A stretch of 31,993 bases of DNA. Origin: JBBRYK01 sp038237665 (lineage in GTDB: Bacteria; Actinomycetota; Thermoleophilia; Gaiellales; Gaiellaceae). Location: assembly GCA_038237665.1 (NCBI GenBank), contig JBBRYK010000030.1, positions 1 to 31,993 on the forward strand. The letters run 5' to 3'. The translations under genes were made by a program, and so were the position numbers. How positions within the stretch are numbered: the stretch's first letter is position 1; each line of letters begins with the position of its first letter. Below the pieces are notes generated by a model. It had not been told where the DNA came from and searched no databases. It saw only the letters and a list, made by a program, of their open reading frames with translations. This document shows positions 1 to 8,028 of this stretch, in pieces.

Positions 1-1
1 A

Positions 2-1021
<1,020 letters not shown>

Positions 1022-1041
1022 CCGGAGTCACGGGGCCGACC

Positions 1042-1350
1042 ATGGCACAGCAGAAAATCCGCATCCGCCTCAAGTCCTACGACCACCAGTCGCTGGACAA
1101 GTCCGCGCGGGACATCGTCGAGACGGTGCAGCGGACCGGTGCCACGATTACCGGCCCCGTGCCCCTGCCCACCGAGAAGAACGTCTACTGCGTGATCCGA
1201 AGCCCGTTCAAGGACAAGGACTCGCGGGAGCACTTCGAGGTGCGCACGCACAAGCGCCTGATCGACATCCACAGCCCCACGCCGAAGACGGTTGACTCGC
1301 TGATGCGGCTCGACCTGCCTGCCGGCGTCGACATCGAGATCAAGCTGTGA
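1042..1350 (+). CDS. rpsJ: 30S ribosomal protein S10
   Basis: S10 is a small-subunit head protein that also binds NusB during antitermination. It is 102 residues, the normal family length. It starts with the typical segment KIRIRLKSYDH and contains the conserved THKRLIDI stretch near residue 70. ATG is the start, with a GGGG purine run about 6 nt upstream. It opens the S10 operon here; its TGA overlaps the GTG of rplC (GTGA). Confidence 0.98.
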   Translation: MAQQKIRIRLKSYDHQSLDKSARDIVETVQRTGATITGPVPLPTEKNVYCVIRSPFKDKDSREHFEVRTHKRLIDIHSPTPKTVDSLMRLDLPAGVDIEIKL

Positions 1351-1991
1351 AAGGCATCGTCGGCCGAAAGCTCGGCATGACCCAGCTCTTCGACGAGGAG
1401 AGCGGGGCCGTGACCCCGGTGACGGTGATCGAGGCCGCCCCGTGCCCCGTGGTCTACGTCAGGACGCTGGAGAGCGACGGCTACGAGGCCGTCCAGCTCG
1501 CCTACGACCCGGTCGCCGAGCGGAAGCTCTCGAAGGCGGAGCTCGGGCACTTGAAGAACGGCGGCGCGGGCGGCGCCTACCGCGGCCTGGTCGAGATCCG
1601 GGACGTGCGCGAGCTCGCTGTCGGCGACTCGGTCACTGTGGAGGCGTTCGAGGCGGGCGACGCGGTCAAGGTCTCGGGCGTCTCGATCGGCAAGGGCTTC
1701 GCCGGCACGATCAAGCGGCACAACTTCCACCGCGGCCCCGTCTCGCACGGCTCGCACAACGTGCGGAAGCCGGGCTCGATCGGCGCCTCTGCAACCCCGT
1801 CGCGGGTGTTCAAAGGCATGCGCATGGCCGGCCGCATGGGTGGCAAGCGCATCACGCAGGTGGGGCTCAAGGTGCACGCGGTCGACGCCGAGCAGAACCT
1901 GCTTCTGATCAAGGGCGCTGTGCCGGGGCCCAAGAACGGTTGGGTCGAGATCAGAGAGGAGAAGGCACATACCCGCCACCACCACGATTGA
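1347..1991 (+). CDS. rplC: 50S ribosomal protein L3
   Basis: L3 is an early-assembly 23S rRNA-binding protein that reaches toward the peptidyl transferase centre. It is 214 residues, within the family range. The N-terminus MKGIVGRKLGMTQLF and the loop around residues 125-155 (HGSHNVRKPGSIG, then GMRMAGRMGG) are diagnostic. The GTG start overlaps the rpsJ stop by 4 nt. The C-terminus runs on into a His-rich end (HTRHHHD) that overlaps the probable ribosome-binding region of rplD. Confidence 0.98.
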   Translation: MKGIVGRKLGMTQLFDEESGAVTPVTVIEAAPCPVVYVRTLESDGYEAVQLAYDPVAERKLSKAELGHLKNGGAGGAYRGLVEIRDVRELAVGDSVTVEAFEAGDAVKVSGVSIGKGFAGTIKRHNFHRGPVSHGSHNVRKPGSIGASATPSRVFKGMRMAGRMGGKRITQVGLKVHAVDAEQNLLLIKGAVPGPKNGWVEIREEKAHTRHHHD

Positions 1992-1998
1992 GGTTCCC

Positions 1999-2601
1999 GT
2001 GCTCGGGGGTAAGGCGGCCAAGGCCACGCTGGACGCTGCCGTTTTTCAGGTGGAGATCAAGCCTCACCTCGTGCACGAGGCCGTGCGGGCCGAGCTGAAC
2101 GCGCAGCGCGCAGGTACGCGCGGCGCGAAGAGTCGCGGTCTGGTCGCGGGTGGCCGCGCGAAGCCCTGGCGCCAGAAGGGAACCGGCCGCGCGCGGGCGG
2201 GCACGATCCGTGCGCCGCAGTTCACGGGCGGCGGCGTCGTGTTCCCGCCGACCATGCGGAGCTTCGAGGTCAAGGTCAACAAGAAGGCGGCCAAGGCCGC
2301 TCTGCGCTCGGCCCTGGCGAGCCACGCTTCCGCGGGCACGGTCGCCGTGCTCGACGTGTCCGCCTTCGACGCCCCGTCGACCAAGCAGGCGCTGGCGATC
2401 CTGTCCGACTGGGCCAAGGACAGACCATTGGTCGTCGTCGCGAACGACGACGAGGAGAACCTCGTCAAGTCGTTCCGGAACCTCGACCGCGTCGTCGTCG
2501 TCGCTCCGTCCGAGCTCGAGGTCTCGGCGATCGTCTGGGCGCGCTCGCTCCTGCTCACGGAGAGCTCCCTAGAGACGGTGCAGAGGCGGGCCTCCTCATG
2601 A
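1999..2601 (+). CDS. rplD: 50S ribosomal protein L4
   Basis: L4 binds 23S rRNA domain I and lines the exit tunnel. The signature KPWRQKGTGRARAGTIRAPQ with the following GGGVVFPP is clear near residues 50-75. From this GTG the protein is 200 residues, with GAGG 5 nt upstream. The same frame continues upstream into a plausible L4 N-terminus (PATTTIEVPV), and an AGGAG at 1957-1961 lies 7 nt before an in-frame ATA at 1969. The true start may therefore be that codon, giving 210 residues. The stop overlaps the rplW start (ATGA). Confidence 0.93.
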   Translation: MLGGKAAKATLDAAVFQVEIKPHLVHEAVRAELNAQRAGTRGAKSRGLVAGGRAKPWRQKGTGRARAGTIRAPQFTGGGVVFPPTMRSFEVKVNKKAAKAALRSALASHASAGTVAVLDVSAFDAPSTKQALAILSDWAKDRPLVVVANDDEENLVKSFRNLDRVVVVAPSELEVSAIVWARSLLLTESSLETVQRRASS

Positions 2602-2894
2602 GCCTTCATCCCAACGAGATCCTGCTAGCGCCGGTGGTTTCGGAGAAGAGCTACAGCCTGATCAACGACCGCAAGTACTCGTTTCGCGTGCACAAGGATG
2701 CCCACAAGACGCAGATCCGCCAGGCCGTCGAGCAGCTGTTCAGCGTGCACGTCGAGCGGGTGAACGTCGTCAAGGTCCAGCCCAAGCCGAAACGGCGCGG
2801 CACGAGCAAGGGCACGCGCCCCGGCTGGAAGAAGGCGATCGTCCAGGTGCGCGAGGGCGAGACGATCGAGATCTTCGAGGGGGCTCAGGTCTGA
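2598..2894 (+). CDS. rplW: 50S ribosomal protein L23
   Basis: L23 sits at the tunnel exit and is the docking site for trigger factor and SRP. It is 98 residues, normal for bacteria. The conserved opening VVSEKSYSLI and the central segment VNVVKVQPKPKRRG, followed by GWKKAIVQV, identify it. The ATG overlaps the rplD stop and its own TGA overlaps the rplB ATG by one base, so L4-L23-L2 are probably translationally coupled. Confidence 0.97.
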   Translation: MSLHPNEILLAPVVSEKSYSLINDRKYSFRVHKDAHKTQIRQAVEQLFSVHVERVNVVKVQPKPKRRGTSKGTRPGWKKAIVQVREGETIEIFEGAQV

Positions 2895-3736
2895 TGGCGC
2901 TCCGCAAGTACAAGCCGACGTCTCCGGGCCGCCGCTTCATGACCGTCTCCACCTTCGAGGAAGTCACGAAGAAGAAGCCCGAGAAGAGCCTGACCGAGCC
3001 GGTCAAGAAGACGGGTGGCCGCAACAACAACGGCCGCATCACGACGCGCCATCAGGGCGGCGGCCACAAGCGCCGCTACCGCGTCGTCGACTTCAAGCGC
3101 GTCAAGGACGGCGTGCCCGCGAAGGTGGCCGCGATCGAATACGACCCGAACCGGTCGGCCCGGATTGCGCTCCTCCACTACGCCGACGGCGCCAAGGCCT
3201 ACATCCTCGCGCCCGCGCGGATCCGCGTCGGCTCGGTCGTCGAGTCGGGCCCGAACGCCGACATCAAGCCCGGCAACGCGCTCCCGCTCGAGAACATCCC
3301 GACGGGCACGCTCGTCCACAACATCGAGCTGAAGCCCGGGCAGGGCGGCAAGATGGCCAGGAGCGCCGGTGCAAGCGTGCAGCTCGTGGCAAAGGACGAG
3401 GGCTACGCGGTGCTGCGGATGCCCTCGAGCGAGATGCGCCGTGTCTCCCTGGCCTGCCGCGCCACGGTCGGCCAGGTCGGCAACGTCGACCACGAGAACA
3501 TCTCGGGCGGCAAGGCCGGACGCAGCCGCTGGCGGGGCAAGCGCCCGACGGTTCGCGGCTCGGCCATGAACCCGGTCGACCATCCGCACGGCGGCGGCGA
3601 GGGCAAGTCCAAGGGCGGCCGGCACCCGGTCACCCCGTGGGGCGTCCCGACGCTCGGCAAGCGCACGCGCAAGAAGCACAAGGCGTCCGACAAGTTGATC
3701 GTCCGCGGTAGGCGGCGAGGTAAGGAGAAGCGTTGA
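2894..3736 (+). CDS. rplB: 50S ribosomal protein L2
   Basis: L2 is needed for subunit association and peptidyl transferase activity. It is 280 residues, standard length. It shows the N-terminal RKYKPTSPGRR, the segment GRITTRHQGGGHKRRYR near residues 47-63, and the C-terminal PVDHPHGGGEGKS motif (about residues 220-235) whose histidine is functionally important in the family. The end is strongly basic (TRKKHKASDK, then GRRRGKEKR). Its TGA overlaps the TTG of rpsS. Confidence 0.98.
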   Translation: MALRKYKPTSPGRRFMTVSTFEEVTKKKPEKSLTEPVKKTGGRNNNGRITTRHQGGGHKRRYRVVDFKRVKDGVPAKVAAIEYDPNRSARIALLHYADGAKAYILAPARIRVGSVVESGPNADIKPGNALPLENIPTGTLVHNIELKPGQGGKMARSAGASVQLVAKDEGYAVLRMPSSEMRRVSLACRATVGQVGNVDHENISGGKAGRSRWRGKRPTVRGSAMNPVDHPHGGGEGKSKGGRHPVTPWGVPTLGKRTRKKHKASDKLIVRGRRRGKEKR

Positions 3737-4017
3737 GCAGGAGTTCGAAGAAGGGGCCTTTCGTCGAGGAGCGCCTGATCAAGCGGATCGAGGAGATGAA
3801 CACCTCGGGCTCGAAGCGCATGATCCGGACCTGGTCGCGCGCCTCGACGGTCTTCCCGGACATGGTCGGGCACACGATCGCCGTCCATGACGGCCGGAAG
3901 CACGTGCCCGTGTTCATCTCCGAGCAGATGGTCGGGCACAAGCTCGGCGAGTTCGCTCCCACGAGGACGTTCCGCGGGCATGCCGGCGACCGGCAGACCC
4001 AGGTGAAGAAGAGGTAA
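3733..4017 (+). CDS. rpsS: 30S ribosomal protein S19
   Basis: S19 is a head protein that contacts S13 and helps form the A-site finger bridge. It is 94 residues, family-typical. The opening SRSSKKGPFVEE and the C-terminal GHKLGEFAPTRTFRGH are diagnostic. The start is TTG, chosen because it gives the conserved N-terminus and AAGGAG lies about 5 nt upstream; it overlaps the rplB stop (TTGA). The TAA overlaps the rplV ATG by one base. Confidence 0.97.
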   Translation: MSRSSKKGPFVEERLIKRIEEMNTSGSKRMIRTWSRASTVFPDMVGHTIAVHDGRKHVPVFISEQMVGHKLGEFAPTRTFRGHAGDRQTQVKKR

Positions 4018-4586
4018 TGGCCCCAGTCGAGGACAAGCTGGAGGTGCGCGCCGAGGCCAAGTGGGTCCGGATCTCGCCTCGGAAGGCACGGCTCGTTGCG
4101 GAGCACATCCGCGGCCGCAGCGTGCCCGAGGCGCGGACGGTGCTCGCCTTCACGCAGCGCGCAGCCGCACGCGAGATCGAGAAGGTGCTCAAGTCGGCCG
4201 TCTCGAACGCCGAGGCCAATCACGGCCTGATCGGCGACGACCTGCTCGTCTCGGCTGCCTATATCGACGTAGGCCCGACGATGAAGCGCTTCCGCGCCCG
4301 TGCGCGCGGCCGGGTGGCCCGGATCAAGAAGCGGACCTGTCACATCACACTGAAGCTGGCCGAGAACCCGAAGGCGGCCGAGAAGCCGCGGCGCCCGCAG
4401 CGCGCCGCGAAGGCCGAGGCGGCTGCTCCGAAGGCCGAGACGACCGCTCCGACGGCCGCCGAGGCCAAGCCGAAGACACCTCGCCTCCGCAAGCCGAAGG
4501 CGGAGCGGACCGAGGCTCCAACCGAAGAGAAGCCCAAGCGCACACGCGCGCCCCGCAAGAAGAAGACCGAGGAGACCGAAAGCTAA
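4017..4586 (+). CDS. rplV: 50S ribosomal protein L22 with long C-terminal tail
   Basis: L22 spans the large subunit and its beta-hairpin lines the exit tunnel. The core (residues ~8-117) has the expected KWVRISPRKARLVAEHIRGR and, near the hairpin tip, DVGPTMKRFRARARGR. Bacterial L22 is usually 110-130 residues; this one has 189. The extra ~70 residues are Ala/Lys/Glu/Pro-rich and low-complexity, with EEKPKRTRAPRKKK close to the end, and recall the extension of S17 in the same operon. The stop overlaps the rpsC ATG. Confidence 0.96.
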   Translation: MAPVEDKLEVRAEAKWVRISPRKARLVAEHIRGRSVPEARTVLAFTQRAAAREIEKVLKSAVSNAEANHGLIGDDLLVSAAYIDVGPTMKRFRARARGRVARIKKRTCHITLKLAENPKAAEKPRRPQRAAKAEAAAPKAETTAPTAAEAKPKTPRLRKPKAERTEAPTEEKPKRTRAPRKKKTEETES

Positions 4587-5653
4587 TGGGCCAAAAAGTT
4601 CATCCGGGCGGGATGCGCGTCGGCGTCATCCACGACTGGAAGTCGAACTGGTGGACGAACTCCAAGGACTTCGCCGCCTACCTGCTCGAGGACATCAAGA
4701 TCCGCGAGCACATCTACAACAAGCTGTCGCACGCGGGACTGTCCGACATCCTGATCCGCAAGGACAAGCAGCGGATCACGATCGACATCTACACCGCTAG
4801 GCCGGGGATCGTGATCGGCAAGTCCGGTGTCGAGGTGGACGCCCTGCGGCGCGAGATCCATGCGCTGACGCACAAGAACGTCCACATCAACATCAACGAG
4901 ATCAAGCGCCCCGAGCTCGACGCCAAGCTCGTCGCCCAGTCGATTGCCGAGCAGCTCGAGAACCGCGTCAGCTTCAGGCGCGCGATGAAGCGCTCGCTCG
5001 CCTCGGCGATGCGCTCAGGCGCCCACGGCGTGAAGATCGTCTGCGGCGGCCGGCTCGGAGGCGGTGAGATGAGCCGTTCGGAGACCTACTCGGAAGGACG
5101 CGTTCCGCTGCACACGATCCGGGCGGACATCGACTACGGCTTCACCGAAGCCAAGACGACGTACGGCCGCATCGGCGTCAAGGTCTGGATCAACAAGGGC
5201 GAGATCATGCCCGAGGGCTACGAGGGGATCACGCAGAAGGACGCCCGCCTCGGCGACCAGGATCAGGCCCGCCGCCGCGGAGGCGCGTCCGAGGGTCTTG
5301 CTGCTTCGCGTGAGAGCGGCCGGGGCCGCGGAGGCGACCGCGAGGGTCTTGGGCCCGTTCGCGCCCGCGGCGGAGGCCCGGGCGGAGGCGGAGGCGGCGG
5401 TCGTGGTCGCGGTCGTGGCGGCGGCGGCAGGCCGGGCGGAGGCGGAGGCCGCCCGCGCGGCGGTCAGGCCCAGAGCCCGCGCACGGACGAGAACGCCGTG
5501 TCGGCCGAGGCCACTGAGCAGTCCGAGACGCAGCCGCAGGTCGAGCCGACGCCGGCTCCCGTCGCCGAGGCGCCGGAGACGACCACGCCGACCAACGTCC
5601 CAGAGGAGCCGGCCAACGTCGATCGGTCCGGCGAGGAAACGAGCGAGAGCTAG
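4586..5653 (+). CDS. rpsC: 30S ribosomal protein S3 with Gly/Arg-rich tail
   Basis: S3 is at the mRNA entry channel and contributes to mRNA helicase activity. ATG at 4586 gives the canonical MGQKVHPGGMRVG. The type-2 KH domain carries VIGKSG at about residues 76-81, and the C-terminal S3 domain ends near residue 215. Family length is usually 210-280; this protein has 355. Residues ~228-293 are extremely Gly/Arg-rich with RGRGRGG-type runs, and residues ~300-355 are acidic and Pro/Thr/Glu-rich. The frame is open far upstream, but that part lies over rplV and is a shadow. Confidence 0.97.
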   Translation: MGQKVHPGGMRVGVIHDWKSNWWTNSKDFAAYLLEDIKIREHIYNKLSHAGLSDILIRKDKQRITIDIYTARPGIVIGKSGVEVDALRREIHALTHKNVHININEIKRPELDAKLVAQSIAEQLENRVSFRRAMKRSLASAMRSGAHGVKIVCGGRLGGGEMSRSETYSEGRVPLHTIRADIDYGFTEAKTTYGRIGVKVWINKGEIMPEGYEGITQKDARLGDQDQARRRGGASEGLAASRESGRGRGGDREGLGPVRARGGGPGGGGGGGRGRGRGGGGRPGGGGGRPRGGQAQSPRTDENAVSAEATEQSETQPQVEPTPAPVAEAPETTTPTNVPEEPANVDRSGEETSES

Positions 5654-6073
5654 ATGCTGCTTCCGAAGAAAACGAAGTTCCGCAAGCAGCACCGCGGTCG
5701 CCGCGCCGGTCTATCCAAGGGCCAGACGACGGTCCAGGCGGGCGACTACGGGCTGAAGGCCCTCGACGCGGGTTGGATCACCAACCGGCAGATCGAGGCC
5801 GCCCGGATCGCCATGACCAGGAAGATCAAGCGCGGTGGCAAGGTCTGGATCAACGTCTTCCCGGACAAGCCGGTGACGCAGAAGCCCGCCGAGACGCGGA
5901 TGGGCAAGGGGAAGGGGTCGCCCGAGCACTGGGTGGCCGTGATCAAGCCCGGCCGGGTCATGTTCGAGCTGGCGGGTGTGCCCGAGTCGCTCGCCCGCGA
6001 GGCGCTCCGCCTGGCGGGGACGAAGCTCTCGGTCCGCACCAAGGTGGTCGCACGGGAGGCTGATCTGTTTTGA
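5654..6073 (+). CDS. rplP: 50S ribosomal protein L16
   Basis: L16 helps organise the A-site tRNA elbow region of the large subunit. It is 139 residues, exactly typical. The opening MLLPKKTKFRKQHRG, the central RGGKVWINVFPDKP and the segment RMGKGKGSPEHWVAV are all present. ATG follows the rpsC TAG directly. Its TGA overlaps the TTG start of rpmC. Confidence 0.98.
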   Translation: MLLPKKTKFRKQHRGRRAGLSKGQTTVQAGDYGLKALDAGWITNRQIEAARIAMTRKIKRGGKVWINVFPDKPVTQKPAETRMGKGKGSPEHWVAVIKPGRVMFELAGVPESLAREALRLAGTKLSVRTKVVAREADLF

Positions 6074-6270
6074 AAGCCAGGCAGTTGCGAGACCTCACAA
6101 ACGATGAGCTCGAGCGCAAGCTCGCGGACACGCGGCAGGAACTGTTCAACCTGCGCTTCCAGTCCGCGACGGGTGCGCTCGAGAATCCGGCGCGGCTTCG
6201 GCTGGCGAAGCGCGAGATCGCGCGTCTCCTGACGATCCGTCACGAGCGCGAAGCGAGTTTGGAGCGGTAA
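6070..6270 (+). CDS. rpmC: 50S ribosomal protein L29
   Basis: L29 is a small two-helix protein near the tunnel exit beside L23. It is 66 residues, normal for the family. It reads KARQLRDLTNDELERKL at the start and has the conserved ELFNLRFQSATGALENPARL centre. The start codon is TTG, overlapping the rplP stop (TTGA). It ends in TAA immediately before the rpsQ ATG. Confidence 0.96.
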   Translation: MKARQLRDLTNDELERKLADTRQELFNLRFQSATGALENPARLRLAKREIARLLTIRHEREASLER

Positions 6271-7122
6271 ATGGCTGACGAGAAGACCAACAAGACCGAA
6301 GAGACGGAGGCCGAGGTTACGGACGCCGAGCCGACGCCTGCGGCCGAGGAGAAGCCAAAGCGCAGCCGGAAGAAGGCAGACGCCGAGGCCACCCCTGTGG
6401 CCGAGGAGAAGCCCAAGCGCTCGCGGAAGAAGGCTGAGCCGAAGGCCGAGGCAGAAGCTCCCGCCGAGCCGGAAGCCGCCGAGGCGCCGCTGACGACCGA
6501 GGAGGTCGAGGCAGCCGAGGACGCCGGGACGCCCGAAGACGCGCAACCCGTCGTCGAAGAACCTGTTGCGGAGGAGTCGGTGGCCCAGGAGCCTGTGGCC
6601 GAGGAGCCGGTCGCGGAGGAGCCTGTGGCGGAGGAGCCTGTGGCGGAGGAGCCTGTGGCGGAGGAGCCTGTCGCCGAGGAGCCTGTCGCCGAGGAGCCCA
6701 CGGCCGCTGACGAAGCTCCCGCCCCCGAGGCCGACGCACCTCCACAAGAGGCTCAGGTGAAGAAGAAGCGGAAGCGCCTACCGCGCTCCGAACGCCGGCA
6801 GCGCACCAAGCCGGTGCGTGAGCGGCCCGCGACGCGGAAGCCGATCGTCCGCCTGCCCAAGCCCGAGCGCGAGCGGGGGCGGAGCCAGGAGCGCCGCGGC
6901 GTCGTCGTCTCGAGCGCGATGGACAAGACCATCGTCGTCAAGGTCGACACGATCAAGGCGCACCCGCGCTACAAGAAGGTCGTCCGGCGCTCGACGAAGT
7001 TCCATGCCCACGACGAGCAGAACCAGGCGAAGGTCGGCGACGTGGTCCGCATCGTCGAGACGCGGCCTCTCTCGAAGACCAAGTTCTGGCGTTTGATCGA
7101 GATCGTCGAGGTAGCTAAGTGA
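6271..7122 (+). CDS. rpsQ: 30S ribosomal protein S17 with ~200-residue N-terminal extension
   Basis: S17 is a primary 16S rRNA binder of the small subunit. Its OB-fold core is confined to residues ~205-283 (RRGVVVSSAMDKTIVVKV, then HPRYKKVVRRSTKFHAHDE). S17 is normally 80-110 residues; this frame encodes 283. The extension contains two copies of EEKPKRSRKKA (about residues 26-55), an acidic region, a tandem PVAEE array (residues ~98-142, 15-bp DNA unit) and a basic linker rich in Lys/Arg (residues ~164-207). ATG at 6271 is supported by GGAG 6 nt upstream and abutment to the rpmC stop. A shorter internal start cannot be excluded. Confidence 0.93.
   Translation: MADEKTNKTEETEAEVTDAEPTPAAEEKPKRSRKKADAEATPVAEEKPKRSRKKAEPKAEAEAPAEPEAAEAPLTTEEVEAAEDAGTPEDAQPVVEEPVAEESVAQEPVAEEPVAEEPVAEEPVAEEPVAEEPVAEEPVAEEPTAADEAPAPEADAPPQEAQVKKKRKRLPRSERRQRTKPVRERPATRKPIVRLPKPERERGRSQERRGVVVSSAMDKTIVVKVDTIKAHPRYKKVVRRSTKFHAHDEQNQAKVGDVVRIVETRPLSKTKFWRLIEIVEVAK
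6547..6702 (+). repeat. In-frame 15-bp tandem repeat coding for PVAEE
   Basis: About ten consecutive 15-bp units (consensus GAGCCTGTGGCGGAG in one phase) encode PVAEE. Eight units are exact at protein level, with variant units PVVEE and SVAQE at the start and PTAAD at the end. Some adjacent units are identical at DNA level, suggesting recent slippage or unequal exchange that keeps frame. Confidence 0.9.
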
Positions 7123-7167
7123 CGACCCCCTACCGCACGGCTCGGGCCCGCTGGGGCGCGCAGGGCG

Positions 7168-7231
7168 GCGCCTCGCGGCGTCCTCAGTCGTGCCCGTACC
7201 TTTCAGGTACGAACACTCCCTGCGTCCTTGC
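7168..7231 (+). repeat. Structured element upstream of rplN (copy A)
   Basis: This lies in the 163-bp gap between rpsQ and rplN. It has a small hairpin CGCC-tcgc-GGCG, a linker TCCTCAGTCG, a strong hairpin (CGTACCT at 7195-7201, loop TTC, AGGTACG at 7205-7211) and a tail CTCCCTGCGTCCTTGC. Copy B at 14642-14704 has the same parts in the same order; linker and tail are identical, while the second stem differs by paired changes. CTCCCTGC (7216-7223) could pair with the GCAGGAGG ribosome-binding region of rplN. The remaining gap sequence is GC-rich with no gene seen. An RNA regulatory role is inferred. Confidence 0.75.
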
Positions 7232-7285
7232 GACGCACCACTCTGCGCGGCCATCAGACGCGACCCGCACGGCAGGAGGTCGTCC

Positions 7286-7654
7286 GTGATCCAGCAGGAA
7301 TCCCGTCTGCGCGTCGCCGACAACACGGGCGCGCGCGAGATCCTCTGTATCCGTGTGAAGGGCGGCTCGCATCGCCGTTACGCGCGCGTGGGCGACATCA
7401 TCACGGCTACCGTCAAGACGGCCACGCCGCAGGGCGCGGTCAAGAAGGGCGAGGTGGTACAGGCGGTTGTCGTCCGGACGAAGAAGGCCTACGGGCGGGA
7501 CGACGGTACCCTGATCGCGTTCGACGAGAACGCGGCCGTGCTGATCGACAGCCAGCGCAACCCGCGGGGAACGCGGATCTTCGGCCCGGTGGCGCGCGAG
7601 CTCCGGGAGAAGAACTTCATGAAGATCGTCTCGCTCGCGCCGGAGGTTCTCTAG
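7286..7654 (+). CDS. rplN: 50S ribosomal protein L14
   Basis: L14 sits at the subunit interface. From GTG at 7286 it is 122 residues, the canonical length, starting MIQQESRLRVADNTGAR, and it has GDIITATVK and the C-terminal FMKIVSLAPEVL. An AGGAGG at 7274-7279, about 6 nt upstream, fixes this start although the frame is open further upstream. It begins a new segment after a 163-bp gap containing structured copy A, so its translation or transcription may be controlled separately from rpsQ. Confidence 0.97.
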   Translation: MIQQESRLRVADNTGAREILCIRVKGGSHRRYARVGDIITATVKTATPQGAVKKGEVVQAVVVRTKKAYGRDDGTLIAFDENAAVLIDSQRNPRGTRIFGPVARELREKNFMKIVSLAPEVL

Positions 7655-7656
7655 CC

Positions 7657-8028
7657 GTGACCGTCAGCATGAAAATCAAGAAGGGCGACCTCGTCCAGGT
7701 GCTCTCCGGCAAGGATCGTGGCAAGCAGGGCCGCGTGATCCAGGCCGATCCGGCGAAGCGCAAGGTGATCGTCGAGAACCTGAACGTCGTCAAGCGGCAC
7801 ACGAAGCCGCGCCCGATGAAGGACTCGAGCCGCATGGGCGGCTCTCAGATCGCCCCGGGGGGCGTGATCGAGAAGGCTTCGCCCGTCTCGGTTTCGAAGG
7901 TAATGGTCGTCTGTCCGACCTGTCGCCGACCCACCCGCGTCGGCACCGTGGTCAAGGACGTCAAGGGCGAGCGGTCGAAGTTGCGCGTCTGCAAGCGCGT
8001 CGACTGCGGCGAGGAGATCGACAAGTGA
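7657..8028 (+). CDS. rplX: 50S ribosomal protein L24
   Basis: L24 is an assembly-initiating 50S protein. GTG at 7657 gives 123 residues; an internal ATG at 7669 would remove four. GTG is preferred because GGAGG lies about 10 nt before it. The KOW motif is clear (IKKGDLVQVLSGKDRGKQG, residues 6-25). Four cysteines (C86, C89, C112, C117) form a probable zinc ribbon of the kind seen in many Gram-positive L24 proteins, with CKRVDCG in place of the more usual CKKCG. The TGA overlaps the rplE GTG. Confidence 0.96.
   Translation: MTVSMKIKKGDLVQVLSGKDRGKQGRVIQADPAKRKVIVENLNVVKRHTKPRPMKDSSRMGGSQIAPGGVIEKASPVSVSKVMVVCPTCRRPTRVGTVVKDVKGERSKLRVCKRVDCGEEIDK

Noticed and set aside
4061..4585. Upstream extension of the rpsC frame, suggesting a fusion protein
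   Set aside because: It lies wholly over rplV and the canonical S3 start MGQKVHPGG is preceded by the normal rplV stop overlap.
6547..6702. CRISPR-like or intergenic satellite array
   Set aside because: The 15-bp units have no spacers and are translated in frame as PVAEE within rpsQ.
7190..7285. Longer N-terminus for L14
   Set aside because: The added 32 residues are translated from the structured element; the AGGAGG and conserved start at 7286 define the gene.
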